A stretch of DNA of 64,000 nt, taken from Thiosymbion sp942492625. GTDB lineage: Bacteria; Pseudomonadota; Gammaproteobacteria; Chromatiales; Chromatiaceae. The stretch spans positions 75,461 to 139,460 of the forward strand of contig CALOFM010000032.1 in the NCBI GenBank assembly GCA_942492625.1, in the 5' to 3' direction. The stretch's first letter is position 1. The number at the start of each line of letters is the position of its first letter. This document shows, piece by piece, positions 34,874 through 44,266 of this stretch. Made by a program: the position numbers and the translations under genes. The notes below the pieces were generated by a model, which had not been told where the DNA came from, did no database searches, and was given only the letters and a program-made list of their open reading frames with translations.

Positions 34874-35024
34874 CTGCGCTCAGGAAAGGCAGGGAGAAGG
34901 TCAGGACCCCGACTAACGACGGACCTTCAGGCTCCAGTACCCGATGTCTCAGTTGTCACAACGGAAACAACCGCGCCTCGATTTCTCTGCTCCAAGGTGT
35001 ACCATCTGATGCTTACTTGTCACC

Positions 35025-36113
35025 GTGCGCGTGAAATTTGAGATGGGCCTAATCAGCGTTTTTGTTTTCTCTCTACTCGTGCTCGTTCCACTTGCCCATG
35101 CCGGCCCGCCGCCGAAACAAGGCCAACAGCAGGTCCCCGTGATCGTCGCCGAGGTCCGAGCCGACCGTTTCGTGGACCGGGTCGAGGCCCTGGGTACGCT
35201 CAAGGCCAACGAGTCGGTCTCGGTAACCGCCAACGTCACCGAGACCGTCTCGGCCATTCACTTCGACGACGGCCAACGGGTGGAGGCGGGCCAGGTGCTG
35301 GTGGAAATGACCAGTGCCGAGGAGCACGCCCTGCTGGAGGAGGGAAGCGTTCGCGTCGCCGAATTCGATCGCCAGTACGAACGGATCAAGTCCCTGGTCG
35401 CCCAACGCTCGGCCTCCGAGTCGCTGCTGGACGAGCGCAAACGCGATCTGGACACTGCCCGGGCGCTGCTGGTCGCCATCGAGTCGCGGCTCGCGGACCG
35501 TTTGATCAAGGCCCCGTTCGCCGGGGTTCTGGGACTGCGCAACATCAGCCCCGGGACCTTGGTCGAGCCCGGAGATCTCATCACGACCCTGGACGACGAC
35601 ACCGTGATGAAGCTCGACTTCGCGGTACCGAGCGTCTTCCTGACCGACCTGGAGCCGGGTCTGGGCATTGAGGCCAAGGCGCGGGCCTATGGCGGTCGCA
35701 GCTTCGAGGGCGAGATCCACAGCATCGACAGCCGGGTCGATCCGGTGACCCGTTCCATCCAGGTACGCGCGCTGCTCCCCAACCCGGACCGCACCCTCAG
35801 ACCAGGGGTGTTGATGCAGGTGGAGTTGTTGCGCAATCCCCGCGAGGCCCTGGTGGTTCCAGAGTCTGCGCTGGTTCACCAGGGCCAGGACCACTTTGTG
35901 ATCCTGGTGGGTGACGGGAACGTCGCCGAGCGGCGTCAGGTCCGGACCGGGGCCCGCCGACCGGGCGAAGTGGAGGTCGTCGACGGGCTGACCGCGGGCG
36001 ACCGAGTCATCACACATGGTAGCGAGAAGGTGCGCCCCGGACAGGAGGTCGCGATTCAGGCCGTCGACGACGGCTCGCGAGGTCTGCTTGAGATGCTGGA
36101 GACCGGCCAGTGA
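35025..36113 (+). CDS. RND efflux periplasmic adaptor (membrane fusion protein)
   Basis: About 360 residues. A signal peptide (VFVFSLLVLVPLAHAGPPPK) is followed by the first lipoyl half (ALGTLKANESVSVTANVTET), an alpha-hairpin, the second lipoyl half (IKAPFAGVLGLRNISPGTLV), a beta-barrel and a membrane-proximal domain (VRTGARRPGEVEVVDGLTAG). It links the inner-membrane pump to an outer-membrane channel, which is not encoded here. It overlaps the RND gene by 4 bases. The start may be GTG 35025 or ATG 35043. Confidence 0.93.
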   Translation: MRVKFEMGLISVFVFSLLVLVPLAHAGPPPKQGQQQVPVIVAEVRADRFVDRVEALGTLKANESVSVTANVTETVSAIHFDDGQRVEAGQVLVEMTSAEEHALLEEGSVRVAEFDRQYERIKSLVAQRSASESLLDERKRDLDTARALLVAIESRLADRLIKAPFAGVLGLRNISPGTLVEPGDLITTLDDDTVMKLDFAVPSVFLTDLEPGLGIEAKARAYGGRSFEGEIHSIDSRVDPVTRSIQVRALLPNPDRTLRPGVLMQVELLRNPREALVVPESALVHQGQDHFVILVGDGNVAERRQVRTGARRPGEVEVVDGLTAGDRVITHGSEKVRPGQEVAIQAVDDGSRGLLEMLETGQ

Positions 36114-39100
36114 TCCTCTCGGACTTGTCGGTCACCCGTCCTGTCCTCGCATCCGTCCTGTCTTTGCTGCTGATCGCCTTCGGTCTTGTCGCCTTCGACC
36201 GTTTACCGCTGCGGGAATACCCGGATATCGACCCGCCCGTCGTCTCCATCGAGACCGTCTACCCAGGCGCCGCCGCCAACGTGGTGGAAACTCGCATCAC
36301 CCAACTCATCGAGGACCGGGTCTCGGGGGTTGAGGGCATCGACACCATCGAGTCCGTGAGCGAGGACGGACGCTCGGCCGTCACCATTGAGTTCGCCATC
36401 GATCGGGACATCGACGGGGCCGCCAACGACGTGCGCGACCGCGTCTCCGGGATACTGGATCAGCTACCGGTGGAGGCGGATCCGCCCGACATCCAGAAGG
36501 TGGACAGCAACGAAGACGTGATCATGTGGCTCAATTTGGTGAGCGACCGTTTGACCGTCCCCGAGCTCACGGACTATGCCCGCCGCTACCTGGTCGATCG
36601 GTTCTCGGTGCTCGACGGGGTGGCGCGGGTGCGTGTCGGCGGCAACCAGACGTTCGCGATGCGTGTCTGGATCGACCGCGACGCCCTGGCTGCCCGCGGG
36701 ATCACTGTGGCGGACCTGGAGGGCGCGCTGCGGGCAGAGAACGTGGAGCTGCCGGCGGGCAGTGTGGAATCGACCGCCCGGCAGTTCAGCGTTCGGGTGG
36801 AACGAGCGTTCACGACCCCGGAGCAGTTCGCCCGCTTGGTGATCGCGCGGGGAGAGGGCGGCTACCTGGTTCGCCTGGGGGACGTGGCGCGGGTGGAGCG
36901 CGGCACCGAGGAGGACCGCACCTTCTTTCGCGGCAACGGGGTGCCCATGGTGGGATTGGGGATCATCAAGCAGTCCACCGCCAACACGATTGCGGTAGCC
37001 GACGCCGCCAAGGCGGAGATGGCCCGCCTAAACGCCACCCTTCCCGAGGGCATGGAGATCAAACAGAGCTACGACACCTCGGTGTTCGTCAAGGGGGCGA
37101 TCAAGGAGGTTTACAAGACCCTCGGTATCGCTGTCGGGCTTGTTGTTCTGGTGATTTTTCTGTTCCTGGGCAGCGTGCGGGCCATGCTGGTGCCGGCGGT
37201 GACCGTACCCGTGTCCCTGATCGCGACCTTCCTGGTGCTCTGGGCCCTCGATTTCTCGGTCAACATTCTTACTCTCCTTGCGTTGGTGCTGGCCATCGGG
37301 TTGGTGGTGGACGATGCCATCGTGGTCCTGGAGAACGTGCACCGGCGCATGGAGCAATACGGGGAGAGCCGCCTGGTCGCCGCCTACCGTGGGACGCGTC
37401 AGGTCGGCTTCGCGGTGGTCGCGACGACGGTGGTGTTGGTGGCGGTGTTCGTGCCTATTGCCTTCCTCGAAGGGGACGTGGGCCGGTTGTTCTCCGAGTT
37501 CGCGCTCACCATGGCCGCCGCAGTGTCCTTTTCCACATTTGTCGCACTGTCGCTGTGCCCCATGCTGGCGTCCAAGATCCTGCCCCGGGACCATCGGCGG
37601 GCCAGTCTGAGCACGGGCGTCGATTGGGTATTTCAAAAGGTCCGGATCGGTTATGGTGCGGCCCTTCGCTTCTTCCTCCGCTACCGGTCGCTGGTTGTGG
37701 TGCTGTTCGCCGGCACCTTGGGCGGTGCGGCCTGGCTGTTCCAGCAAATCCCGCAGGAGTACGCGCCCAAGGAGGACCGAGGGGCCTTCTTCGTCCTGGT
37801 CAACGGACCAGAAGGGGCATCCTATGCCTACATGAAGGAATACATGGACGAGATCGAGCGCCGCCTGCTGCCCTATGCCGAGAGTGGCGAGGCCATCCGG
37901 GTGCTGGCCCGTGCTCCGCGCAGCTTCAGCGGCGCCCAAATCTTCAATTCCGGCATCGTCATTCTGGTTCTGAACGATTTTTCGCTGCGCCGTTCCGCCT
38001 GGGCGGTCATGGACGAGATCCGCGCGAAGCTGGGCGATCTTTCAGGCGTAAAGGCCTTCCCCGTCATGCGCCAAGGCTTCGGCGCGCGCATCCAAAAGCC
38101 GGTGCAGTTCGTCATCGGCGGCGGCACCTACGAGGAGCTTGCGAAGTGGCGGGACATCCTGCTTTCGCGGATCGAAGAGTCCAACCCCGGACTCACCGAC
38201 ATCGAATGGGACTATAAGGAGACCAAGCCCCAGCTGCGAATCGACATCGACTATGAGCGGGCCGCGGACCTCGGGGTTACGGTGGGCGTGATCGGTCGCA
38301 CGCTGGAGACCATGCTCGGGTCGCGCAAGGTGACAACCTATATCGACGCCGGCGAGGAATACGACGTCATTCTCGAAGGCGAGCGCGATGCCCAGCGCAC
38401 GCCCACCGCCCTCGACAACCTCTATGTACGTTCCGAGCGCAGCGACCGGCTGATCCCGCTCGCCAATCTGGTCAAGATCACCGAGGTTGCCGACTCGCGT
38501 AGCCTCAACCGCTACAATCGTGTACGCGCAATCACCATCGAGGCCAATCTCGCCGATGGACTGGCCCTGGGCGATGCGCTGGACTATCTGGAGGGCTTGG
38601 TAGAAGACGGTCTCCCGGAACGGGCTCAGGTGGATTACAAGGGCGCGTCCCAGGACTTCCGCGCCAGTACATCGGGCATCCTGTTCGTTTTCGCGTTAGG
38701 CGTGGCGATCGTGTTCCTCGTGCTCGCGGCTCAGTTCGAGAGCTGGGTCCATCCCTTCGTCATCATGTTCACCGTACCCCTTGCCATGGCGGGTGCACTG
38801 TTCGGGCTTTGGATCACGGGCCAGAGCATGAACATCTACAGCGAGATCGGGCTGATCATGCTCGTGGGGTTGGCGGCCAAGAACGGCATACTCATCGTCG
38901 AGTTCGCCAACCAGCTACGAGATCAGGGAAAGGAGTTCCGCGAGGCGCTGCTGGAGGCCGCCGATGTGCGCCTGCGCCCGATCGTCATGACCGGCATCAC
39001 CACCGCGGCCGGCTCCATCCCCCTGCTGCTCTCGTTCGGGGCCGGCACCGAGACCCGTGTGGTTCTCGGTACCGTCATCCTCTCAGGCGTTCTCGCCGCC

Positions 39101-39319
39101 ACCCTGTTTACGCTGTTCGTCGTCCCGATTGCCTATGATCTGCTAGCAAGGCACACCGGCTCTCCGGGAGACGTGAAGCGGCAGCTGGAAGCAGAGGCGG
39201 CAGGGTCCCAATCAATCGACGAAGCCGATTCGTCCGGCGAACGTAGGCCTGCCACTTTCGCCCAAGGCCAAGAGCACGCCCTGACCGGAGGCGGTGAACG
39301 GTCCGGTAGGCTGCTGTAG
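36110..39319 (+). CDS. RND-family efflux permease (AcrB/MexB-like, HAE-1)
   Basis: A 1069-residue proton-driven efflux pump with the family layout: DLSVTRPVLASVLSLLLIAF at TM1, two porter domains, and the TM4 proton-relay Asp pair in AIGLVVDDAIVVLENVHRRM. A second repeat ends in TM10-12 (GLIMLVGLAAKNGILIVEFA; MTGITTAAGSIPLLLS). The GTG start overlaps the adaptor stop. Drug or metabolite efflux; substrate unknown. The last about 45 residues are a hydrophilic tail, after which antitoxin-relic sequence begins. Confidence 0.96.
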   Translation: MILSDLSVTRPVLASVLSLLLIAFGLVAFDRLPLREYPDIDPPVVSIETVYPGAAANVVETRITQLIEDRVSGVEGIDTIESVSEDGRSAVTIEFAIDRDIDGAANDVRDRVSGILDQLPVEADPPDIQKVDSNEDVIMWLNLVSDRLTVPELTDYARRYLVDRFSVLDGVARVRVGGNQTFAMRVWIDRDALAARGITVADLEGALRAENVELPAGSVESTARQFSVRVERAFTTPEQFARLVIARGEGGYLVRLGDVARVERGTEEDRTFFRGNGVPMVGLGIIKQSTANTIAVADAAKAEMARLNATLPEGMEIKQSYDTSVFVKGAIKEVYKTLGIAVGLVVLVIFLFLGSVRAMLVPAVTVPVSLIATFLVLWALDFSVNILTLLALVLAIGLVVDDAIVVLENVHRRMEQYGESRLVAAYRGTRQVGFAVVATTVVLVAVFVPIAFLEGDVGRLFSEFALTMAAAVSFSTFVALSLCPMLASKILPRDHRRASLSTGVDWVFQKVRIGYGAALRFFLRYRSLVVVLFAGTLGGAAWLFQQIPQEYAPKEDRGAFFVLVNGPEGASYAYMKEYMDEIERRLLPYAESGEAIRVLARAPRSFSGAQIFNSGIVILVLNDFSLRRSAWAVMDEIRAKLGDLSGVKAFPVMRQGFGARIQKPVQFVIGGGTYEELAKWRDILLSRIEESNPGLTDIEWDYKETKPQLRIDIDYERAADLGVTVGVIGRTLETMLGSRKVTTYIDAGEEYDVILEGERDAQRTPTALDNLYVRSERSDRLIPLANLVKITEVADSRSLNRYNRVRAITIEANLADGLALGDALDYLEGLVEDGLPERAQVDYKGASQDFRASTSGILFVFALGVAIVFLVLAAQFESWVHPFVIMFTVPLAMAGALFGLWITGQSMNIYSEIGLIMLVGLAAKNGILIVEFANQLRDQGKEFREALLEAADVRLRPIVMTGITTAAGSIPLLLSFGAGTETRVVLGTVILSGVLAATLFTLFVVPIAYDLLARHTGSPGDVKRQLEAEAAGSQSIDEADSSGERRPATFAQGQEHALTGGGERSGRLL

Positions 39320-39331
39320 TCCGTCGACGAC

Positions 39332-39392
39332 ATGAAGGCGGGGAAGGGACGCGTGATCTGGTCTGCGTCGCTGGCCGCGAGACGGGAGATCG
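39332..39392 (+). pseudogene. HTH-antitoxin fragment
   Basis: From ATG 39332 the sequence encodes MKAGKGRVIWSASLAARREI then GLS, nearly the same as residues 33-55 of the antitoxin at 40245-40574 (MKAGKGRVVWPPALAARQET), with DNA similarity to match. The N-terminus and the DNA-binding helices are missing. It is the left remnant of a duplicated toxin-antitoxin locus. Confidence 0.75.
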
Positions 39393-39403
39393 GGTTGTCT
39401 CAT

Positions 39404-39421
39404 TATGTAGAATTCTACATA
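39404..39421. promoter_or_regulatory. 18-bp perfect palindrome
   Basis: TATGTAGAATTCTACATA is perfectly self-complementary and stands immediately after the antitoxin fragment. Palindromes of this size near toxin-antitoxin genes are often antitoxin operators; this may be the relocated operator of the locus. No other copy was seen in the window. Confidence 0.45.
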
Positions 39422-39628
39422 CGTCCCACGAGCAGACATAGAAGCTGCCTGAATCGGGCACTTGCCCTTGCGCCTGTGCGTGTCTCCGCAAGGACCCTGA
39501 CGGCAGTCCGGTATCGGAGGCAAAGACGCCACTCCCCAACGTGCCAAGTAACCGCCGCCGTTGCGTACCTGCCTGATAGCGTTAGAATCGGAAGCTAATT
39601 CGCGACTCGTTGAACGAGGGCAACCGCC

Positions 39629-39853
39629 ATGAATCCCAGCGCAACCCGAATTCTCTCTGATGCTTTAGTCCTGTCGCCGATAGAACGTGCCGAACTGATT
39701 GACGAACTGCTTCGCAGCTTTGATCCACCAGAGGACGGCGCCGTGGCCGATGGTTGGATGGCCGAGGCGGAGTCGCGCATCGATGCATACGAAGCGGGGC
39801 GCTTGACTACCGATTCTGTGGAAGCGGTTTTCGGGCGGATCAACAAGCGGTGA
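39629..39853 (+). CDS. Addiction-module antitoxin component (Unstab_antitox family)
   Basis: A 74-residue protein, ILSDALVLSPIERAELIDEL then RSFDPPEDG and WMAEAESRIDAYEAGRLTTD. This is the short helical antitoxin family (PF09720) that pairs with ParE/RelE toxins. It overlaps the toxin start by 4 bases (GTGA). The antitoxin looks intact, but its toxin is broken. Confidence 0.88.
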   Translation: MNPSATRILSDALVLSPIERAELIDELLRSFDPPEDGAVADGWMAEAESRIDAYEAGRLTTDSVEAVFGRINKR

Positions 39854-40164
39854 AGGTCCGCGTCCTGTCCTGCGCCGAACGTGAGCTCGTCGAGGCCGTG
39901 GATTTCTACAACACTGAAAGACCCGGTCTGGGCTACGAGTTTGCTGAGGAGACAATGCGCACGCTGGACCGAATTGTTGCGTTTCCAGAGGCATGGCCAC
40001 GATTCTCCCGAAGATTAAGGCGCTGTATCGTCCGGCGTTTCCCGTACGGAGTGTTGTACCAAGTCCGCGCTGATTGCCGCTGCCTACAGCCTCCAGCTGC
40101 CCGAGGTCAGCGAGCCGGCTTGGCGTGCGCATTTGGGCTATGGGCACAACTGCGCCTTTGCTGA
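39850..40164 (+). pseudogene. ParE/RelE-type toxin with replaced C-terminus
   Basis: GTG 39850 opens VKVRVLSCAERELVEAVDFY, RPGLGYEFAEETMRTLD and IVRRFPYGVLYQVRAD, a normal ParE toxin up to the penultimate strand. The expected end (a strand plus HxHRxPGYW) is absent. From about 40070 the DNA is instead homologous to the 3' end of the MFS gene at 33524-34873, and the frame runs on to 40164 with unrelated residues. The toxin is most likely inactive. Confidence 0.8.
40070..40115 (+). repeat. Relic of the MFS gene 3' end
   Basis: About 46 bases here match 34823-34868 (MFS 3' end) with scattered, mostly third-position differences. Both encode LIAA-x-YS-x2-LPEVSEP. The relic is joined to a ParE toxin on the left and to a RelE-type toxin end on the right, marking two recombination junctions. 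Confidence 0.65.
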
Positions 40165-40261
40165 CGGCGAGTTGATCCTACTCTCCCTCTACGCAAAATC
40201 GAGGACCGACAATCTCACTGGCCCAGAACTAAAGGAGATACGCCGTGCACTCGAAGACTGA
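40163..40261 (+). pseudogene. RelE/HigB-type toxin, C-terminal fragment
   Basis: In the frame of the MFS relic the sequence continues DGELILLSLYAKSRTDNLTG PELKEIRRALED and stops at 40261. This is the characteristic C-terminus of RelE-family toxins that pair with NadS/HTH antitoxins. The first two thirds are missing. It overlaps the antitoxin start at 40245, the usual toxin-then-antitoxin order. Confidence 0.75.
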
Positions 40262-40574
40262 GTCGTTGACCGACTCGCAAATTGATGCTTACGAGGCAGA
40301 GCGCGACCTGGCAACCGAACTGCTTCAGGCCGTCGAATTGATGAAGGCCGGAAAGGGTCGCGTAGTCTGGCCTCCGGCGTTGGCCGCGAGACAAGAGACC
40401 GGACTGTCTCAGGTCCAGTTCGCGAAGCTGCTTGGCGTCTCAGTTCGGACACTTCAGGGCTGGGAGCAAGGGCGCAAGCAACCCAGCGGTGCAGCACGTA
40501 CCTCGCTGGCCGTCGCTCGGCGGAATCCGGAGGTGCTGCGTGATGTCGCGACGGACCTACGCAACGCGGGCTAG
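40245..40574 (+). CDS. HTH (Xre/NadS-like) antitoxin, orphan
   Basis: A 109-residue protein with an acidic N-terminal segment (DAYEAERDLATELLQAVELM) and an Xre-type helix-turn-helix (TGLSQVQFAKLLGVSVRTLQ, then GWEQGRKQPSGAAR). It ends ARRNPEVLRDV, typical of antitoxins that follow RelE/HigB toxins. The partner toxin is only a fragment, so this is an orphan antitoxin or regulator. A second, partial copy lies at 39332. Confidence 0.88.
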   Translation: MHSKTESLTDSQIDAYEAERDLATELLQAVELMKAGKGRVVWPPALAARQETGLSQVQFAKLLGVSVRTLQGWEQGRKQPSGAARTSLAVARRNPEVLRDVATDLRNAG

Positions 40575-40753
40575 CAGCGCGACGAGTTTTTTCGGATATC
40601 GATGAAGTGAGGACGAAGCGCCGCAACCTCAGGCAGCGGCGTAAGATAATATGAAATTGCGCTTTCGCTATTCAAACGACTCACTGAGAAACCGACCGGA
40701 TGAGTTCACTTGTCACGGCTATACCCAGTTAATACCAGATTTTCGGTTTTTCA

Positions 40754-41776
40754 CTAACCGACGATTGCGAAGTTTTCCGTCAGCAACGAGCGTAGTTCCC
40801 GATGGTATTCCCGCGGGTTGGTGAAGAATTCTTCACAAGCGGTTCTGAATTCTTCGAACGATTCGTAATATCGATTGTAAAGGACTTTCTTTTTGAAGAA
40901 TTTCCATAAACGCTCGATGAGGTTCAGGTTCGGAGCGTACGGAGGGAGAAAAACGAGCTTGATTCGCGAGGTCTTCAGATACTCCTTTACGGCCTTGGAG
41001 CGGTAGTAGCGAGCGTTGTCGCAGATGACATAGATCCAGGTGGCGGCGAGGTTCACCTGTTCGAGTTGCTCGAACAGGGCGATGGTCGAGTCAGTATTGA
41101 TGGTGTCGTCGAAGCGCACCACAGGCTCAAGGCGCTCCAGGTCGATGGCGCCGTTGATGTTGACGCGACGCCGACCGGTGTTGGAGCGTATCTCTCGGTC
41201 CTCGCCGCGCTTTATCCAGCCGCAGGCGATCACCGGATTGTGCTGCGGATGGACGGCATCCATAAAGTACACGGGATCGTCTTCGCCCTTTCTGTCCTTG
41301 ATATTGTCGTACTCGACGAGGAACTCCTTTTGAGCTTCCGGGTCGGCTTTTCCGGGCACCAGCTTTGGCTTCTTGTAGACGTAGCCGAGGCGGTGAAGCA
41401 GCGCGGTCATGCCGCTCTCGGCGTAGGACACCTCGAAGGTGTCTTCCACCCAGCGGGCAATCGACTTTGCCGTCATGTACAGGTGCTCTTGGAGGCGCGC
41501 GTCCAGGATGGCCAGCTGCTCCTCGTCGAGTGCACACGCGCTGCCGCGGAAGGCGATATGCCCCAGCGCCTTGATACCACCTTCGCGATAGCGCTTGAAA
41601 TGGTTGCGTATCGTGTTGGCATCGACCTGCAAGATTTCGGCGACTTCCTCCGCCGTCCAGCCGGTCGCGAGTGCCAACACCGACTTGATGCGGTCGGCCT
41701 CGCGCTTGTCACGCGTGTGGCGATGCGCATCGCGCAGCTCGGCAAGTTTTACGGCTGGGAGGGAGTAGTCGGCCAT
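40754..41776 (-). mobile_element. IS630-family insertion sequence transposase
   Basis: A 340-residue transposase: N-terminal HTH (ATGWTAEEVAEILQVDANTI) and a DDE catalytic domain with Asp in YFMDAVHPQH, Asp in YVICDNARYYRS and Glu in NLIERLWKFFKKK. It appears intact. Terminal inverted repeats should lie near 40720-40745 and 41785-41855 (ATACC-type and GGTAT ends are present), but I could not define matching ends or a TA duplication with confidence. It inserted between the toxin-antitoxin relics and the ferritin fragment. Confidence 0.92.
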
Positions 41777-42043
41777 AGCGAAGATCTTACATTACCTTTC
41801 AGCTTGTTACAGCGGCATCCTCAACAAAAATCTCAGATGAGAGCGGTATACGCAAACCTTCGGGGAGCAAAGTTGGGGCGTGATGGTGGAAAGAGTTGAC
41901 GGTCTAGCATGACCAATTTGGGGTATGCCTGAATTGCCGACGATCTTCGCTGGTTCCGAACCGTTCCTTCACGAGTGTCTGGCAATTACCGAGCCTACCC
42001 CCGGTTGCAGCTTCGTTGGGTGCCTGCAACTCAAGTCTTGTAG

Positions 42044-42253
42044 CTACTCATGCGCAATCGGCTTGTCGGTAAACAGGTAGTCGCGCAGCTCGTGCTCGAA
42101 GCTGGAATCCCTGCGCCGGATCCATTCCAGCACCATGGCAGCGTGCTCCTTCTCCTCGTCCCTGTTGTGGGCCAGAATGGCTTTCAGATCTTTGTCCTTG
42201 CAGGCATCCACCCGCTGGTTGTACCAGTCCACCGCCTCCAGCTCCTCCATCAA
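42044..42253 (-). pseudogene. Encapsulated-ferritin-like protein (EncFtn), 5'-truncated
   Basis: The 69 residues match the body of encapsulin-associated ferritin: MEELEAVDWYNQRVDACKD, AHNRDEEKEHAAMVLEWIRR and ELRDYLFTDKPIAHE. The iron-site residues (Glu of MEEL, Glu and His of EEKEHA) remain. The frame extends upstream as HTGAIVSL without a start, because the 3' end of the ABC exporter gene (stop 42250) replaces about 30 N-terminal residues. A TTG at 42253 is the only start. No encapsulin gene follows: 41777-42043 holds nothing recognisable before the IS element. Confidence 0.8.
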
Positions 42254-44079
42254 AGAGACGATCGCTCCGGTGTGCTCTGGTCTACCGCCGCAAGCCGGGG
42301 GTAGTCCCGGAACTGCAGCGACGCCAGCCGCTGATAGAGCCCGCCCTGTGTCATCAGGTCCTCGTGGGTCCCGGACGCCACCAGCCTTCCGTTGTCGATG
42401 ACCAGGATGCGGTTCACCTTGCGCACCGTGGCAAGGCGGTGGGCGATGACGACGCTGGTGCGGCCCTGCATGAGCGTGTCCAGGGCGGTTTGAACCAGAA
42501 GCTCGCTTTGCGCATCCAGGGCGCTCGTGGCCTCGTCCAGCAACAACACGGCCGGGTCCCGCAGGATAGCGCGCGCGATGGCGATGCGCTGGCGCTGCCC
42601 CCCTGATAATCGCACACCGCGCTCGCCCAGGTAGGTGTCGAAGCCGTCTGGCAGCCGGTCCAGAAACTCGGTCGCATGGGCTGCATCGGCTGCGTGGCGC
42701 ACGTCCTGCTCGCTTACGCCCGATAGCCCGTAGCGGATGTTTTCCCAGGCGTCGTCGCCGAAGATCACCGGGTCCTGCGGGACGATCGCCATGTTACCAC
42801 GCAGGTCTTCCAGGCCGAGCTCCCGGAGGTCGATGCCGTCGAGGCGAATCGCCCCCTTCTGGACATCATAGAAACGGAGCAAGATCTGGAACAAGGTGGA
42901 TTTTCCAGCCCCGGAGGGTCCGACCAGCGCGACCCGCTCCCCCGGGGCGATATCAAGCGATAGATCGGAGAGCACCTTTGTCTCCGGGTTCGAGGGGTAC
43001 GCGAAATCGACGTTTGCGAGCTGGATGCGACCGATGACGGGTGCGGGCAGACCCGTGGGACTCGGCGGCGACGAGATGGCCGTCTCTTGCTCCAGAAGCT
43101 CGATGAGGCGCTCGCTGGCCCCAGCCCCGCGCAACAGGTCGCCCGCCACCTCGCTCAAGGTCCCGACGGCGCCCGCCACCAGTACCGCGTAGAAGACGAA
43201 CGCAGACAGCTCGCCCCCGCTCAAGCGCCCGGCCAGGACCTCGTGCCCGCCAATCCAAAGTACGACGCCGATGGCGCCGAAGGTGAAGAGCACCGCCGTT
43301 CCGCTCATCAGGGCGCTCAGCAGTGAACGGCGCACGGCCGTCGTGAAGGCCGACTCAACCAGGTCGTTGTGCCGGCGCATGTCCACCGCCTCGTGGCAGA
43401 AGGCCTGTACGGTGCGGATGCCGTGCAACACCTCGTCCACAAAGGCACCGATGTCGGCGATCCGGTCCTGGCTTGCGCGGGACAGGCGGCGAACCCGATA
43501 ACCGAGCAACCACAGGGGCACGACGACCAAGGGGGTGCCGAGAAGGACCAGACCGGTCAGCTTTGGACTGGTGACCGCGAGCATCGCGATACCCCCGGTC
43601 ACGAGCAGGGTCGTGCGCAGGGCGACGGCCAGCGTCGATCCGACCACCACCTGGAGAAGCGCGGTATCGCTGGTCAGCCGCGAAATCACCTCGCCGGTAC
43701 GGGTGGCCTCGAAGAAGCCGACGTCGAGCGCCAATACGCGCCCGAAGACTGCCCGGCGCACGTCCGCCACCACCCGCTCGCCGAGCCAGTTGAGCAGATA
43801 AGATCGCAGTAGAATCGATGCACCCAGCACCAGCACCACCGCGAGAAAAAAGAGCAGCGCCTGATCCAGGGCGGCCGGCGAGCCGCTCTTCAAGCCGGAA
43901 TCCACCACCTCCCGAAATACCTGACCGAAGGCCAGCACCGCCCCCGCGGCGGCGATGAGCGCGGCGACCGCGGCCAGCACCCGCAAGCGGTAGGGGCGAA
44001 CGAGGACGAGAAGCCGCGCCAGCGGCCGCAGATTGCGGGTGGTCGGCCGGTCTGTTATGGCGGCTTTCTGTTTGCGCAT
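42250..44079 (-). CDS. ABC exporter, fused TM and ATPase (MsbA-like half transporter)
   Basis: A 609-residue inner-membrane half-transporter. A six-TM domain (VVADVRRAVFGRVLALDVGF in the coupling region) is followed by a nucleotide-binding domain with Walker A GPSGAGKST, signature LSGGQRQRIAIAR, Walker B VLLLDEATSALD and the H-loop VIAHRLATV. It is probably a lipid or drug exporter homodimer. The last about 14 residues after LASLQF (RDYPRLAAVDQSTPERSS) look foreign, since the gene joins the truncated ferritin there. Confidence 0.94.
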   Translation of the reverse strand: MRKQKAAITDRPTTRNLRPLARLLVLVRPYRLRVLAAVAALIAAAGAVLAFGQVFREVVDSGLKSGSPAALDQALLFFLAVVLVLGASILLRSYLLNWLGERVVADVRRAVFGRVLALDVGFFEATRTGEVISRLTSDTALLQVVVGSTLAVALRTTLLVTGGIAMLAVTSPKLTGLVLLGTPLVVVPLWLLGYRVRRLSRASQDRIADIGAFVDEVLHGIRTVQAFCHEAVDMRRHNDLVESAFTTAVRRSLLSALMSGTAVLFTFGAIGVVLWIGGHEVLAGRLSGGELSAFVFYAVLVAGAVGTLSEVAGDLLRGAGASERLIELLEQETAISSPPSPTGLPAPVIGRIQLANVDFAYPSNPETKVLSDLSLDIAPGERVALVGPSGAGKSTLFQILLRFYDVQKGAIRLDGIDLRELGLEDLRGNMAIVPQDPVIFGDDAWENIRYGLSGVSEQDVRHAADAAHATEFLDRLPDGFDTYLGERGVRLSGGQRQRIAIARAILRDPAVLLLDEATSALDAQSELLVQTALDTLMQGRTSVVIAHRLATVRKVNRILVIDNGRLVASGTHEDLMTQGGLYQRLASLQFRDYPRLAAVDQSTPERSSL

Positions 44080-44266
44080 CGGCTATCGGCTCTAAGATTC
44101 TGGGCCCGCAGTTCGCTCAAGTGAAGGTGCGAATCAAAACAACGGGCGGGGCAACCTGAAAATGCTACGCACCGAATGATCGAGACGAAACGGGTCTAGC
44201 ATTTGATAATCCTTCGCGAGTTTCGCGGCTTCGCGTGAGAAGCGGTCTCTCAGGGTAACGGGTGTT

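Noticed and set aside
36526..38217. A 563-codon open frame inside the RND permease
   Set aside because: Gly/Arg/Pro-rich shadow frame of a well-conserved gene; no independent start signals.
40715..41860. Defined terminal inverted repeats and TA duplication for the IS630 element
   Set aside because: Similar ATACC/GGTAT ends exist, but the longer sequences do not match well enough to call borders.
41777..42043. Possible encapsulin shell gene after the ferritin fragment
   Set aside because: I read the leftward frames and found no encapsulin start; only noncoding sequence precedes the IS element.
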